From the NCBI RefSeq assembly GCF_900100665.1, contig NZ_FNCS01000001.1, positions 67,001-131,000 of the forward strand: a stretch of DNA of 64,000 nt, read 5' to 3'. The notes under the pieces are model-generated. The model was given only the letters and a program-made list of their open reading frames with translations. It was not told the origin of the DNA and searched no databases. Made by a program: the position numbers and the translations under genes. The stretch is from Pelagibacterium luteolum (GTDB taxonomy: Bacteria > Pseudomonadota > Alphaproteobacteria > Rhizobiales > Devosiaceae). Position 1 is the first letter of the stretch. Each line of letters starts with the position of its first letter. Below, piece by piece: positions 34,479 through 43,605 of this stretch.

Positions 34479-36170
34479 TCAGCCCACTTTCTGGGTCAGG
34501 GTCGCATCGGCTGCGTCTGCGGCAAGGAGCGAGATGTCGGCGATCGCTTCGGCCAGATCGGTGGCAGAGACCGGCTTGGAGAAGTAGAAGCCCTGGAAGA
34601 GATTGCAGCCGCGGGCGGCGAGATAATCGACCTCTTCGCGGCGCTCGGTGCCCTCGGCGAGGATTTTCAGCCCCAGCCCGGACGAGAGCGCAATAACCGC
34701 GTTGCAGATGGCCTGCGCGTCGGGGGCGGTATCGACATTGGTGACGAACTCGCGATCGATCTTGAGCTTGTCGACGGGCAGCTTGCGCAACTGGCTCATC
34801 GAGGCATAGCCGGTGCCGAAATCGTCGATGGCGACCGAAAGACCCAGATCCTTCAATTGGCGGAAGGTCTTGTGGGTGTGCTCATAGTCGAGCATGGCGG
34901 CGCTTTCGGTCAGTTCGATCTCGAGCCTTGTGGGATCGATGCGCGCTGCAGCAAGGGCCTCCTTGAGCTGGCTTTCGAGCCGGTGATCGAGGAACTGGCT
35001 GGCCGACAGATTGACGGCAACGGTGATCGGGTCGACGCCCTCGCTGTCCCAGCGCGCCATCTGAGCGCAGGCTTCGCGCATGACCCAGAGACCGATATCG
35101 TCGATCAGCCCGGAGCGTTCGGCGATCGGGATGAAGCGGGCCGGCGAGACGAGGCCGTGCTGGGGATGGTTCCAGCGCACCAGCGCCTCGGCGCCAATCG
35201 CCCTGCCGCGAGCCATATCGACCACCGGCTGGAAGTGGAGCACCAATTGATTGGCATCGATGGCGGTGCGCAAATCCTGTTCGAGAACGAAGGCTTCGCG
35301 CATGGCGTCGCGGGCGCCCGAGGTAAAGAACGCGACCGATTTGGGCCGTGCGGCGCTGGCAGCGGAAATCGCGGCATCGAGCACGGTGTCGCCGGTTTCC
35401 CCATCTTCGCCCATAATGCTGAGGCCGGCGGAAAAGACCGGGAGCAATTCGATGCCGTCGAGCACCAGCTTTTCGTTGAGCTCGGCGATGATGGCGGCGA
35501 TTTCGGCCTTGAGCGTGCCGCGATCGGCGACGGGGGCGACAAAGGCAAAGGACGGGCCGCTGACACGGGCCAGATGGGCATCGGCACCGACATGGGTGCG
35601 CAACCGATTGGCCAGCCGCGCCATCATGGCGTCGGCCCGGGTCTGGTCGAAGCTGGAGATGATCTGCTGATAGGTGACCAGCCGCAGGGCGACGATGGCG
35701 GTGTTCGATGACGCCGGCAGCGTGGCCAGGGTCGAAAGCAGCGCCTTGCGGTTCAAAAGCCCGGTGACCGGATCGGTGGTTTCGAGAAGGGTAAGGCTGG
35801 CGTCGAGCTGTTCGAGCGTTGCCCCCGCGTCCGCCATCAGGGTTCCGGCCTCGTCGTCGAACTCACGCGGCAGCGGGTCGATGACCCGGTCCTCGCGATA
35901 TTTGCGCAGCGCGTTCGAGGTGGCGAACACGGGCTGCAGCAAGCCATTGAGGATAAGGAGCGTCGCACCGGTGCCGGCGAGGGTCGCGACGAGCGCCACG
36001 CCGAGCGTGCCCCAGATCAGCGCCGGATCGCGCGTGAGATTGAACACCGACCAGCCGATGATGCCGATCAGGGGGATATGCGTGCCAAGGAACGCGATGA
36101 CCATGATCTTGGCGCGATAATTTAGAAAACCAAAGCGCGCTATGGCGCGATACAACCCGAGCCCATTCAT
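34479..36170 (-). CDS. GGDEF-EAL protein, probable c-di-GMP phosphodiesterase with degenerate GGDEF
   Basis: 563 residues from ATG 36168-36170 with a perfect GGGAGGA upstream (an ATG at 36209 lacks one). Two N-terminal TM helices (about 20-45, 52-75), a HAMP-like linker, then a GGDEF domain whose active-site loop reads SGPSF instead of GGDEF, so no cyclase activity is expected. The EAL domain keeps EALVRW, ELTES, DDFGTGYAS, KIDREFV and AEGTER, predicting activity. Works with the HD-GYP and PilZ proteins as part of c-di-GMP control. Confidence 0.88.
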   Translation of the reverse strand: MNGLGLYRAIARFGFLNYRAKIMVIAFLGTHIPLIGIIGWSVFNLTRDPALIWGTLGVALVATLAGTGATLLILNGLLQPVFATSNALRKYREDRVIDPLPREFDDEAGTLMADAGATLEQLDASLTLLETTDPVTGLLNRKALLSTLATLPASSNTAIVALRLVTYQQIISSFDQTRADAMMARLANRLRTHVGADAHLARVSGPSFAFVAPVADRGTLKAEIAAIIAELNEKLVLDGIELLPVFSAGLSIMGEDGETGDTVLDAAISAASAARPKSVAFFTSGARDAMREAFVLEQDLRTAIDANQLVLHFQPVVDMARGRAIGAEALVRWNHPQHGLVSPARFIPIAERSGLIDDIGLWVMREACAQMARWDSEGVDPITVAVNLSASQFLDHRLESQLKEALAAARIDPTRLEIELTESAAMLDYEHTHKTFRQLKDLGLSVAIDDFGTGYASMSQLRKLPVDKLKIDREFVTNVDTAPDAQAICNAVIALSSGLGLKILAEGTERREEVDYLAARGCNLFQGFYFSKPVSATDLAEAIADISLLAADAADATLTQKVG

Positions 36171-36306
36171 TGGGGCGTCCTCCCGCTTGAGATGGGGAGA
36201 CGGTCTCATGGGTATATGTACTTAGGGGTAAAGATGAAAAAGCGTGATCGCAAAACCTGCCATCACGCCTAATCAATACCTAACATGTCACACGAACTAT
36301 TTGTGT

Positions 36307-39300
36307 TTATTCCAGCCTGATCAGCAGATCCTTGGCATCGATCTGGTCGCCCGGCTTGACGAGAACTTCGGCGATGGTGCCGGCGGCTTCGGCATGGATG
36401 GCGGTTTCCATCTTCATCGCTTCGATGCTGAGGAGCACGTCGCCGGCCTCGACCTTTTGGCCCGCTTGAACCGAAAGCTGGGAGATGACGCCGGGCATCG
36501 GCGCACCGACCTGCTTGGCATCGCCCGGAGCGGCCTTGGGGCGAGCGACGATGTCGCCGGCTTTCAACCGATCGGGGACAGCGACGGCGCGGGGCTGGCC
36601 GTTGAGATCGAAGAAGACGCGGACCATGCCCTTTTCATTGGTTTCCGACTGGCCGAGGAACTGGACGACCATGGTCTTGCCCTTTTCCAGATCGACGAGG
36701 ATTTCGTCGGACGGATCGAGGCCGTAGAAATAGACCGGCGTGGGGAGCACTTCGGTGGGGCCATATGTGTCCTGAGCCTTGCAGAATTCGGCAAAGACTT
36801 TTGGGTACATGAGGTATGAGGCGAGGCGGAAATCGTCGATTTCGATGCCGGTGGCCTCCTCTGCCTTTTTGCGCTCGGCTTCGAGATCGGCGGGCGCGAG
36901 GCCCTTGCCGGGGCGTTCGGTCAGGGGCTTTTTACCCTTTAGGACCTTTTTCTGCAGCGCCTCGGGGAAGCCGCCGGTGGGCTGGCCCAGATCGCCGGCA
37001 AAAAAGCCGATGACGGAATCGGGGAAGGAAATGTCCTTGTCGGGGTTTTCGACGTCGGCGCGGGTAAGGTTGGACGAGACCATGGCCAGCGCCATGTCGC
37101 CCACCACCTTGGACGAGGGCGTCACCTTGACGATATCGCCAAACATCTGGTTGACGTCGGCATAGGTCTGGGCGACCTCGTGCCAGCGGGTTTCCAGCCC
37201 CATGGAGCGGGCCTGTTCCTTGAGATTGGTGAACTGGCCGCCGGGCATTTCATGGAGATAGACCTCCGACGCCCCGCCTTTGAGATCGCTTTCGAAAGCG
37301 CGGTACTGGGTGCGGACCGCCTCCCAATAGAACGAGATTTCTCGGATGGCTTTGGGGGAGAGTTCGGGATCGCGATCGGTGCCTTCGAGCGCGGCGACGA
37401 GCGAGCCGAGGGTCGGCTGACTAGTGGTGCCGGAGAACGAATCCATGGCCGCATCGACGGCATCGACGCCCGCTTCGCACGCGGCGAGAACCGTAGCGGC
37501 CGAAGCGCCCGAGGTGTCGTGGGTGTGGAAGTGGATGGGGATGCCGATCTCTTCCTTGAGCGTCGCGAACAGCTTTTTGGCGGCGGGGGCTTTCATGACG
37601 CCGGCCATGTCCTTGATGCCCAGGACATGCGCGCCCGCAGCTTCGAGTTCCTTGGCCAGTGAGACATAGTATTTGAGATCGTATTTGGCGCGATCGGGGT
37701 CGAGCATGTCGCCGGTGTAGCAGACGACGCCTTCGCAGACCTTGCCGCTCTCGATCACCGCGTCCATGGCGACGCGCATGTTTTCGACCCAGTTAAGGCA
37801 GTCGAACACGCGGAAGATGTCGATGCCGCCCTCGGCGGCTTTCTTGACGAAAAACTGCACCACGTTGTCGGGGTAGTTGGTGTAGCCCACGCCATTGGCG
37901 CCGCGCAGCAGCATCTGCGTTAAAATGTTTGGCGCGCCCTCGCGGATTTTGCTCAGGCGCTCCCATGGGTCCTCATTGAGGAACCGCATGGAGACGTCGA
38001 AGGTCGCGCCGCCCCAGCATTCCAGGGAGAAAAGGTTCGGCAGGCCGCGCGAATAGGCCATGGCAATGCGCTCCATATCGAAGGTGCGCATGCGGGTGGC
38101 GAGCAGAGACTGATGGCCGTCGCGCATGGTGGTGTCGGTGAACAGCACCCGGCTCTGTGCCTTCATCCAGTCGGCGAGACCTTTCGCGCCGTCGCGCTCG
38201 AGGATCTGGCGGCTGCCCTCATTGACCGAGAGCGGCGGATAGGTGGGGACCACCGGCGCTGCGGCATTGGCCGGCGGGCGCGGACGATCGCGGACTTCGG
38301 GGTGTCCGTTGACCGTGACGTCGGCGATATAGGTCAGAAGCTTGGTGGCGCGATCCTTGCGCTTTTCGATGTTGAACAGCTCGGGCGTCGTATCGATAAA
38401 CCGCGTCGTATAGGTATTGTCGCGGAATTTGGGGTGCGAAATGATGTTTTCGAGGAACGCCAGATTGGTCGAAACGCCCCGGATGCGGAATTCGCGCAGG
38501 GCGCGATCCATGCGGGCGATGGCCTCTTCCGGCGTCGGCGCCCAGCAGGTGACTTTTTCGAGCAGCGGATCGTAGTAGCGCGTGATCACAGCGCCCGAAT
38601 AGGCGGTGCCGCCATCAAGGCGTACGCCGAACCCGGTGGCGCCGCGATAGGCGGTGATGCGGCCGTAATCGGGGATGAAGTTTTCTTCGGGGTCTTCGGT
38701 GGTGACGCGGCACTGCAGCGCGTGGCCGTGGAGGACGATGTCCTCCTGTTTCGGGATGCCCGATTCCGGCGTGCCGATCACCGCGCCATCCATGACGTGG
38801 ATCTGCGCCTTGACGATATCGATGCCGGTCACCTCCTCTGTGACCGTATGCTCAACCTGGATGCGGGGGTTCACTTCGATGAAGTAGAACTCGTCGGTCT
38901 CGGCATCCATCAGGAATTCGACGGTGCCCGCGCAGCGATAGCCGGCCTCGTTGCCGAGCCGCAGGGCGGCATCGGTCAGGGCTTTGCGCGTGGCGTCGTT
39001 GAGATAGGGCGCCGGGGCACGCTCGACGACCTTCTGGTTGCGGCGCTGGACCGAACAGTCACGCTCGAACAGATGGACGAGATTGCCGTGATCGTCGCCG
39101 AGCAATTGCACCTCGACGTGGCGGGCCTTTTCGACCAGCTTTTCGAGATACATCTCGTCCTTGCCGAACGCGGCTTTCGCCTCGCGCTTGCCTTCCGAGA
39201 CCTCGGACTTGAGCTGTTTGGGATCGGTGATGCGCCGCATGCCGCGACCGCCACCGCCCCAGCTAGCCTTGAGCATGAGCGGATAGCCGATCTCGTCGGC

Positions 39301-39747
39301 CATTTTCGCGACCTCATCGAGATCGTCGGGCAAGGGCTCGGTGGCGGGGACGACTGGCACGCCGGCCTTGATGGCCATGTTGCGCGCGGCGACCTTGTTG
39401 CCCAGATCGCGCATGGTCTGCGCCTTGGGGCCGATAAAAATAATGCCCGCATCAGCGCAGGCATCGGCAAATTCGGGGCTTTCGGACAAAAGGCCATAGC
39501 CGGGGTGGATGGCGTCGGCGCCCGAGAGTCTGGCGACGCGAATATATTCGTCGATCTGCAGATAGGCTTCGACGGGGCCCTTGCCCTGCCCGATCAGATA
39601 CGCCTCGTCGGCCTTGAACCGGTGCAGCGCCAGCTTGTCCTCTTCGGCGAACACAGCGACCGTTTTCAGCCCCAGCTCATTGGCGGCGCGGAACACGCGG
39701 ATGGCGATCTCGGACCGGTTGGCAACGAGGATTTTCTTGATGGCCAT
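36307..39747 (-). CDS. pyc: Pyruvate carboxylase
   Basis: 1146 residues from ATG 39745-39747 (MAIKKILVANRSEIAIRVFR). Domain order: biotin carboxylase (about 1-455) with the GGGGRGMRR ATP loop; carboxyltransferase (about 530-805) with TDTTMRDGHQSL; conserved carboxylase domain; C-terminal biotin carrier with the biotinyl Lys in EAMKMET. Makes oxaloacetate from pyruvate for TCA anaplerosis. Single-chain alpha4 type. Monocistronic by context. Confidence 0.97.
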   Translation of the reverse strand: MAIKKILVANRSEIAIRVFRAANELGLKTVAVFAEEDKLALHRFKADEAYLIGQGKGPVEAYLQIDEYIRVARLSGADAIHPGYGLLSESPEFADACADAGIIFIGPKAQTMRDLGNKVAARNMAIKAGVPVVPATEPLPDDLDEVAKMADEIGYPLMLKASWGGGGRGMRRITDPKQLKSEVSEGKREAKAAFGKDEMYLEKLVEKARHVEVQLLGDDHGNLVHLFERDCSVQRRNQKVVERAPAPYLNDATRKALTDAALRLGNEAGYRCAGTVEFLMDAETDEFYFIEVNPRIQVEHTVTEEVTGIDIVKAQIHVMDGAVIGTPESGIPKQEDIVLHGHALQCRVTTEDPEENFIPDYGRITAYRGATGFGVRLDGGTAYSGAVITRYYDPLLEKVTCWAPTPEEAIARMDRALREFRIRGVSTNLAFLENIISHPKFRDNTYTTRFIDTTPELFNIEKRKDRATKLLTYIADVTVNGHPEVRDRPRPPANAAAPVVPTYPPLSVNEGSRQILERDGAKGLADWMKAQSRVLFTDTTMRDGHQSLLATRMRTFDMERIAMAYSRGLPNLFSLECWGGATFDVSMRFLNEDPWERLSKIREGAPNILTQMLLRGANGVGYTNYPDNVVQFFVKKAAEGGIDIFRVFDCLNWVENMRVAMDAVIESGKVCEGVVCYTGDMLDPDRAKYDLKYYVSLAKELEAAGAHVLGIKDMAGVMKAPAAKKLFATLKEEIGIPIHFHTHDTSGASAATVLAACEAGVDAVDAAMDSFSGTTSQPTLGSLVAALEGTDRDPELSPKAIREISFYWEAVRTQYRAFESDLKGGASEVYLHEMPGGQFTNLKEQARSMGLETRWHEVAQTYADVNQMFGDIVKVTPSSKVVGDMALAMVSSNLTRADVENPDKDISFPDSVIGFFAGDLGQPTGGFPEALQKKVLKGKKPLTERPGKGLAPADLEAERKKAEEATGIEIDDFRLASYLMYPKVFAEFCKAQDTYGPTEVLPTPVYFYGLDPSDEILVDLEKGKTMVVQFLGQSETNEKGMVRVFFDLNGQPRAVAVPDRLKAGDIVARPKAAPGDAKQVGAPMPGVISQLSVQAGQKVEAGDVLLSIEAMKMETAIHAEAAGTIAEVLVKPGDQIDAKDLLIRLE

Positions 39748-39804
39748 GGCTTTCCTCTTTGATGTGCGATGACGTAACGGGCTGGCTGCTCCGGACCTCC
39801 CCAT

Positions 39805-39901
39805 TGTCGCCCCGGCCTTGAGCCTGGGTCCAGTATGCGCGACGCGTATGATTGACCACAAGCGCGGAGCATACTGGGTCCCGGATCAAGTCCGGGATGA
39901 C
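39805..39901. repeat. Repeat family 1, complete copy upstream of pyc
   Basis: Left arm GTCGCCCCGGCCTTGAGCCT...CCAGTATGCGC (39805-39840), a 25-nt loop, and right arm CGGAGCATACTGGGTCCCGG...ATCAAGTCCGGGATGAC (39866-39901). The inner hairpin stems differ from other copies but remain self-complementary. It lies between pyc and the TIGR01244 gene and may overlap the pyc promoter region. Confidence 0.8.
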
Positions 39902-39970
39902 AGGGTTTGGATTGGCAACGCTGCAATCGAAGTTTCGAGCGCAGCTTTCATGAACGAAAGCCAGCGCTGC

Positions 39971-40393
39971 CTATGACAGTTTTTTGTCCAAATGGGCGGC
40001 GAGATGCTGCATGTCGTACCCGGCTTTGGCGGCGGCGCCGATGATGGAATCCGCGCTGTCTTCGCCGGCCTGACTAAGCGCCCAGAGGGTGGTCGAGCGG
40101 GTGCCGGAGCGGCAGAAGGCGAACACCGGGCCATTGCTCGCGTCGAGCGCGGCCTGGGTCTGGGCGACCATTTCGGGGGTCACGCCTTCGCGGCCCATGG
40201 GAATGTCATAATAGCCAAGGCCCGCCGCTTCGGCTGCGGCCTTGATTTCGGCAGCGGTCGGCTGGTCGGGCGCTTCGCCATCGGGCCGGTTGTTGATGAT
40301 CGAGACAAACCCGGCAGCCTTGATCGCTTCGACATCGGCAGGCTGAATCTGCCCCGAAACGCTGACGCGGTCATTGATCTTCTTGATATCCAA
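39971..40393 (-). CDS. TIGR01244-family phosphatase-like / sulfur transferase protein
   Basis: 140 residues from a TTG at 40391-40393 (MDIKKINDRVSVSGQI), preceded by GGGAGA; there is no suitable ATG. The family motif FNNRPDGE-type appears as INNRPDGEAPDQP, and the putative active site is CRSGTRS. Such proteins have a dual-specificity-phosphatase-like fold and are sometimes annotated as sulfur transferases (Blh-like when fused to metallo-beta-lactamases). Substrate unknown. Confidence 0.85.
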   Translation of the reverse strand: MDIKKINDRVSVSGQIQPADVEAIKAAGFVSIINNRPDGEAPDQPTAAEIKAAAEAAGLGYYDIPMGREGVTPEMVAQTQAALDASNGPVFAFCRSGTRSTTLWALSQAGEDSADSIIGAAAKAGYDMQHLAAHLDKKLS

Positions 40394-40524
40394 AACCCTG
40401 TCTCCCGAGACACCATATAAGGCCGTTTTCCTGAGGGTGGTTATAAACGGCTTGTCGGGGCGAGTGCAACGGGGAGGTGTCGGCGGGGGATGTGTGTGTC
40501 CGTTCATGCGCCGGACGGCGCATG

Positions 40525-40555
40525 GCTGGGTCCTCGGGTCAAGCCCGAGGATGAC
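40525..40555. repeat. Repeat family 1, stem variant (type B), single arm
   Basis: GCTGGGTCCTCGGGTCAAGC followed by CCGAGGATGAC. Same outer sequence as family 1 but with a CCTCGGG/CCCGAGG inner stem. The gene-free stretch 40394-40891 consists almost entirely of repeat family copies. Confidence 0.7.
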
Positions 40556-40590
40556 GGTGGGGGGGTGTGAGGCGCGGGGGATGAACGCTG

Positions 40591-40655
40591 CCTCAGCAGG
40601 CCGCCCCCCGAACGCTCTCCCACAAAGGGAGAGGGGGCGGGCCGGGGGTGAGACT
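40591..40655. repeat. CTCTCCC/GGGAGAG palindrome (repeat family 2)
   Basis: Core GCTCTCCCACAAAGGGAGAG at 40614-40633, flanked by CAGCAGGCCGCC on the left and GGCGGGCCGGGGGTGAG on the right. Nested between two family 1 copies, showing both repeat types accumulate in the same gaps. Confidence 0.65.
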
Positions 40656-40695
40656 GGGCGGTGATGAGGCATTTGTCGCTGCTCCAACCACCGCC

Positions 40696-40804
40696 GTCGT
40701 CCCGGGCGGAGACCCGGGATCCAGTATGCTCAGGGTATGAAATTGGCCACGGTGGTCGACAATCGATGCGGAGCATACTGGGTCCCGGCTCAGGGCCGGA
40801 TGAC
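40696..40804. repeat. Repeat family 1, complete copy
   Basis: Left arm GTCGTCCCGGGCGGAGACCC...CCAGTATGCTCA, loop of about 39 nt, right arm GAGCATACTGGGTCCCGGCT...CAGGGCCGGATGAC. Located between the TIGR01244 gene and the OpuAC-type gene. Confidence 0.8.
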
Positions 40805-40847
40805 GGGTTTGGGTTTGGTGAGCGGTTGGGAATGACCTCTGACTCAG

Positions 40848-40876
40848 GGCCCTTCACCGGCTTGCCGGTGAGGGAG
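40848..40876. repeat. Family-2 related hairpin
   Basis: CCCTTCACCGGCTTGCCGGTGAGGG folds into a perfect hairpin with a CTTG loop. It lies 16 bp downstream (on the minus strand) of the OpuAC-type gene and may serve as its terminator; a related TGGCCGGCAGGCCGGT lies at 43656. Confidence 0.55.
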
Positions 40877-40891
40877 CCGTGAGCGGTGGAG

Positions 40892-41953
40892 TTAGTCCTC
40901 AGCCTCAGCCTCAGCCTCAGCCTCCCCCACCCATGGCCGCCAGATGTCCTGGCCGGTGATGAGGAAGTGCTGGGCGACGGCTTCGGGGGAGGCGTCTTCT
41001 TCGGCTTGCCAGGCAAGGAGCCGGTTCATTTCTTCGAGCGGCATCGAGGCGCGTGCGAAATAGTCGGCGACATCGGGGGCGTCAGTGAAGACCCATTCGG
41101 CGACCGCGATGACCACGCTGTCGGGGGCAAAACCCGAGCCTTCGAAGGGGACGCAATCGCGGATGGCCATGCATTGGGCGCTGCCCGGATCGAATCCTCC
41201 CATATCGAGCGGCACGAGGTCGAGGCGATGGATCAGCGCATTGGGCTGCCAGTAATAGGTGATGAACGGATCGCGCCGGGCAAAGGATTCCGATAGCCGC
41301 GCGTCCATGTCGAACCGATCGAGCGGTTCGACGACGTCGAAATGCTCGGTGAGGCCCAGCCCCGCCGCCATGTTCTGGTTGATGATGGCGCAGGCCCATT
41401 CGGTGGGGCATGACATGAGTTCGGCCCGCTCGGTGCCGGGCGGGGCGAACACCTGCCAATGATCCGCGACGTCCTCGCTCGAGGTCAGGCCGGGATTGTT
41501 CTCGATCACATAGCGCGGCACGAACCACGCTTCGAGCGCACCGCCTGAAAACGTGGGGGCTGCGGCGCGGGCGCTCGACGCGCGCATGGCGCCGTTCCAG
41601 ACTTCGGCCTGGCGCGACACCCAGAGCTCGGGCGCTACGGCAGGCTGGCGCGTCGTCGCGATGGACGAGAGCGTGGTTTCGGGCTCGCCGGGCACCAGCC
41701 GGACGGTACATTCAAATTCGGCCCGCAGCAGCGTGGCGTGGATGTTTGCGAGAATGGCGGCCGAGGGCCAGCCCATCTCCGCGATGGTGAATTCATTGGT
41801 GCCGCAGGGGGCCGAGGGTTCGGGCTCGGACACCGGCTCTGCCGCTTCGGGCGTATCCGGGCCGGGGCTTTCGAGCACCTGGATCTGCGCAAGAGCGGGC
41901 ATGGCCAGGCCAATGCCGAAGGCGATGAGGGCGGCACGAGCCAGATTGCGCAT
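40892..41953 (-). CDS. OpuAC-type (glycine betaine/choline class) substrate-binding protein, orphan
   Basis: 353 residues with a signal peptide ending AMPALAQ. An Asp/Glu/Pro-rich linker leads into the OpuAC fold, seen in EFTIAEMGWPSAAILANIHA and later ITYYWQPNALIHRLDLVPL (the aromatic betaine-box region). Binds quaternary amines in the periplasm for an ABC importer. No permease or ATPase is adjacent. The C-terminus is an acidic Glu-Ala repeat encoded by a hexanucleotide tandem repeat (40898-40924). Confidence 0.8.
   Translation of the reverse strand: MRNLARAALIAFGIGLAMPALAQIQVLESPGPDTPEAAEPVSEPEPSAPCGTNEFTIAEMGWPSAAILANIHATLLRAEFECTVRLVPGEPETTLSSIATTRQPAVAPELWVSRQAEVWNGAMRASSARAAAPTFSGGALEAWFVPRYVIENNPGLTSSEDVADHWQVFAPPGTERAELMSCPTEWACAIINQNMAAGLGLTEHFDVVEPLDRFDMDARLSESFARRDPFITYYWQPNALIHRLDLVPLDMGGFDPGSAQCMAIRDCVPFEGSGFAPDSVVIAVAEWVFTDAPDVADYFARASMPLEEMNRLLAWQAEEDASPEAVAQHFLITGQDIWRPWVGEAEAEAEAED
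40898..40924. repeat. In-frame hexanucleotide tandem repeat (CTCAGC)x4 plus CTC
   Basis: Four exact CTCAGC units plus CTC, coding on the minus strand for the terminal Glu-Ala repeats of the OpuAC-type protein. Each unit adds two residues without shifting frame, so unit number can vary between strains without inactivating the gene. Confidence 0.9.
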
Positions 41954-42193
41954 ATAAGTCCCGCTCCGGGTTGGCTTGTAGGAAGGGTCGCAAATCGAAG
42001 GGCGTTAAGCAACTGGCACCAAACAACATTCGTTCCAAAACCTGATGACTCCATCCGCGATGTTGTGCAATGTTACCGCCGGAAAGGTTCCAGCGAGTGG
42101 GCCTTGATCCAGTTGGGCTGCCCGAACCCGGTACCATTCCGGGAGTGTCTGGAGGGGACGGGCGCGGCGCGACGAAAATTTTAGAGGGATATC

Positions 42194-43402
42194 ATGCAGA
42201 CCATCAAAAGAACTTTGAGCCTCGCGGTTGCCACCTCGGTTCTGGCTGTCGCCGCACCGGCTGTCGCACAGGACGCAACGCTGGGCTTTCTCGGCGGGCT
42301 GACCGGCCCGATCGAATCCATGGCCCCCGGCATCGTCGCCGGTGCGCAGCTGGCCGTCGATCAGGTCAACGAACAGGGCGGCATCCTCGATGGCGGCACG
42401 CTCTCGATGATCACAGCCGACTCTGCCTGTGACGCGACCGGCGGCGCCAACGCAGCCGACCGCCTGATCAACACCGACAACGTGACGGCCATCGTGGGTG
42501 GCCTGTGCACCGGTGAAACCGTTGGCGGCGCACAGTCGGCCGGCATTCCCGGCGGCGTGGTGATGGTTTCGCCCGCTTCGACAGCACCGTCGCTGACCAC
42601 GCTCGAAGACAACGACCTCGTCTTCCGCACCACCCCATCCGACGCGTTCCAGGGCCAGAAGCTCGCCGAACTGCTGCTGGCCAAGGGCGTCGAAGACGTC
42701 GCGCTGACCTATGTCAACAACGACTATGGTTCGGGCTTTGCCTCGGCATTCACCGAGACCTACGAAGCCAATGGCGGCACCGTGATGGCCAATCTGGCTC
42801 ACGAAGACCTGAAGGCCGATTATCGCGCCGAACTGGGCACGCTCGCCTCGTCGGGTTCGATGAACCTCGTCGTTCTCGCCTACGCATCCTCCTCGGGACA
42901 GACCCTTCTGCGCCAGGCGCTGGAATCGGGCAATTTCGAAACCTATGTCGGCGGTGACGGCATGGTCGGCGAAGATCTCTTCACCGGCATCGACGCTGCT
43001 GCGCTCGACGGCATGATCATCACCCGCGCCGGCGCCTATGAAGGCGATTCGGCTTCGGTGTTCGCCTCGCTCGCCGGTGAAGCCGGTGTGGTCGCCGACG
43101 CGGTTTACGCCCCGCAGGCCTATGACGCCGCGTTCCTCCTCGCGCTCGCGATCGAAAAGAACGGCTCGGCTGACCGCGAAGGTCTCTCGGCCGCTCTGCG
43201 TGAAGTCTCCTCCGCGCCTGGTGAAATCATCCTTCCGGGCGAATGGGAAAAAGCCAAGGAGCTGATCGCTGCCGGCACCGACATCGATTACGAAGGCGCC
43301 GGTGGCACCATGGACTTCGATGACGCCGGTGACATCGAAGGCGTTATCGTCGAACTGACCGTCGAAGGCGGCGCGTTCGTCGAAGTCGGCGTTATCGAAT
43401 AA
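42194..43402 (+). CDS. Branched-chain amino-acid ABC transporter substrate-binding protein
   Basis: 402 residues with a signal peptide ending APAVAQ. The Leu/Ile/Val-binding fold is clear: LGFLGGLTGPIESMAPGIVA at the N-terminus, NDYGSGFA, and YDAAFLLALAIEK late. The body is acidic, as in proteins of moderately halophilic relatives. It is convergent with livM and probably supplies the livG-F-H-M transporter on the opposite strand. A strong terminator follows. Confidence 0.92.
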   Translation: MQTIKRTLSLAVATSVLAVAAPAVAQDATLGFLGGLTGPIESMAPGIVAGAQLAVDQVNEQGGILDGGTLSMITADSACDATGGANAADRLINTDNVTAIVGGLCTGETVGGAQSAGIPGGVVMVSPASTAPSLTTLEDNDLVFRTTPSDAFQGQKLAELLLAKGVEDVALTYVNNDYGSGFASAFTETYEANGGTVMANLAHEDLKADYRAELGTLASSGSMNLVVLAYASSSGQTLLRQALESGNFETYVGGDGMVGEDLFTGIDAAALDGMIITRAGAYEGDSASVFASLAGEAGVVADAVYAPQAYDAAFLLALAIEKNGSADREGLSAALREVSSAPGEIILPGEWEKAKELIAAGTDIDYEGAGGTMDFDDAGDIEGVIVELTVEGGAFVEVGVIE

Positions 43403-43426
43403 GGGTTCAGCGCAAGCTGGATTGGA

Positions 43427-43458
43427 AAGCCCGGGGTTTATGCCCCGGGCTTTTTTTG
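43427..43458 (+). terminator. Rho-independent terminator after the LIV-type binding protein
   Basis: AAGCCCGGGG and CCCCGGGCTT, 5-nt loop, then a run of seven T. It terminates the highly expressed SBP gene and insulates it from livM. Confidence 0.9.
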
Positions 43459-43497
43459 TGCCTTTTATCCATGGCTGTCAGCTGGGCGGCGCGCGGC

Positions 43498-43570
43498 CAG
43501 GTATGCTCGGGGATTGTGGGCCTATCGCGGACACGGAGCATACTGGGTCCCGGCGCTAGGCCGGAATGAC
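43498..43570. repeat. Repeat family 1, right arm plus truncated left arm
   Basis: CCAGGTATGCTCGG is the end of a left arm whose hairpin is lost; the right arm GAGCATACTGGGTCCCGGCG...CTAGGCCGGAATGAC is intact. Sits between the terminator and a family 2 palindrome. Confidence 0.75.
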
Positions 43571-43605
43571 GAGGGTGAGTGGGGTACCCAGGGGGCTTCA
43601 CTAGC

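Noticed and set aside
34440-35711. 423-codon plus-strand open frame
   Set aside because: Antisense to the GGDEF-EAL gene and starts inside a transcription terminator.
38113-39762. 549-codon plus-strand open frame
   Set aside because: It is antisense to the biotin carboxylase part of pyc, with no family-like sequence; long antisense frames are expected at this GC content.
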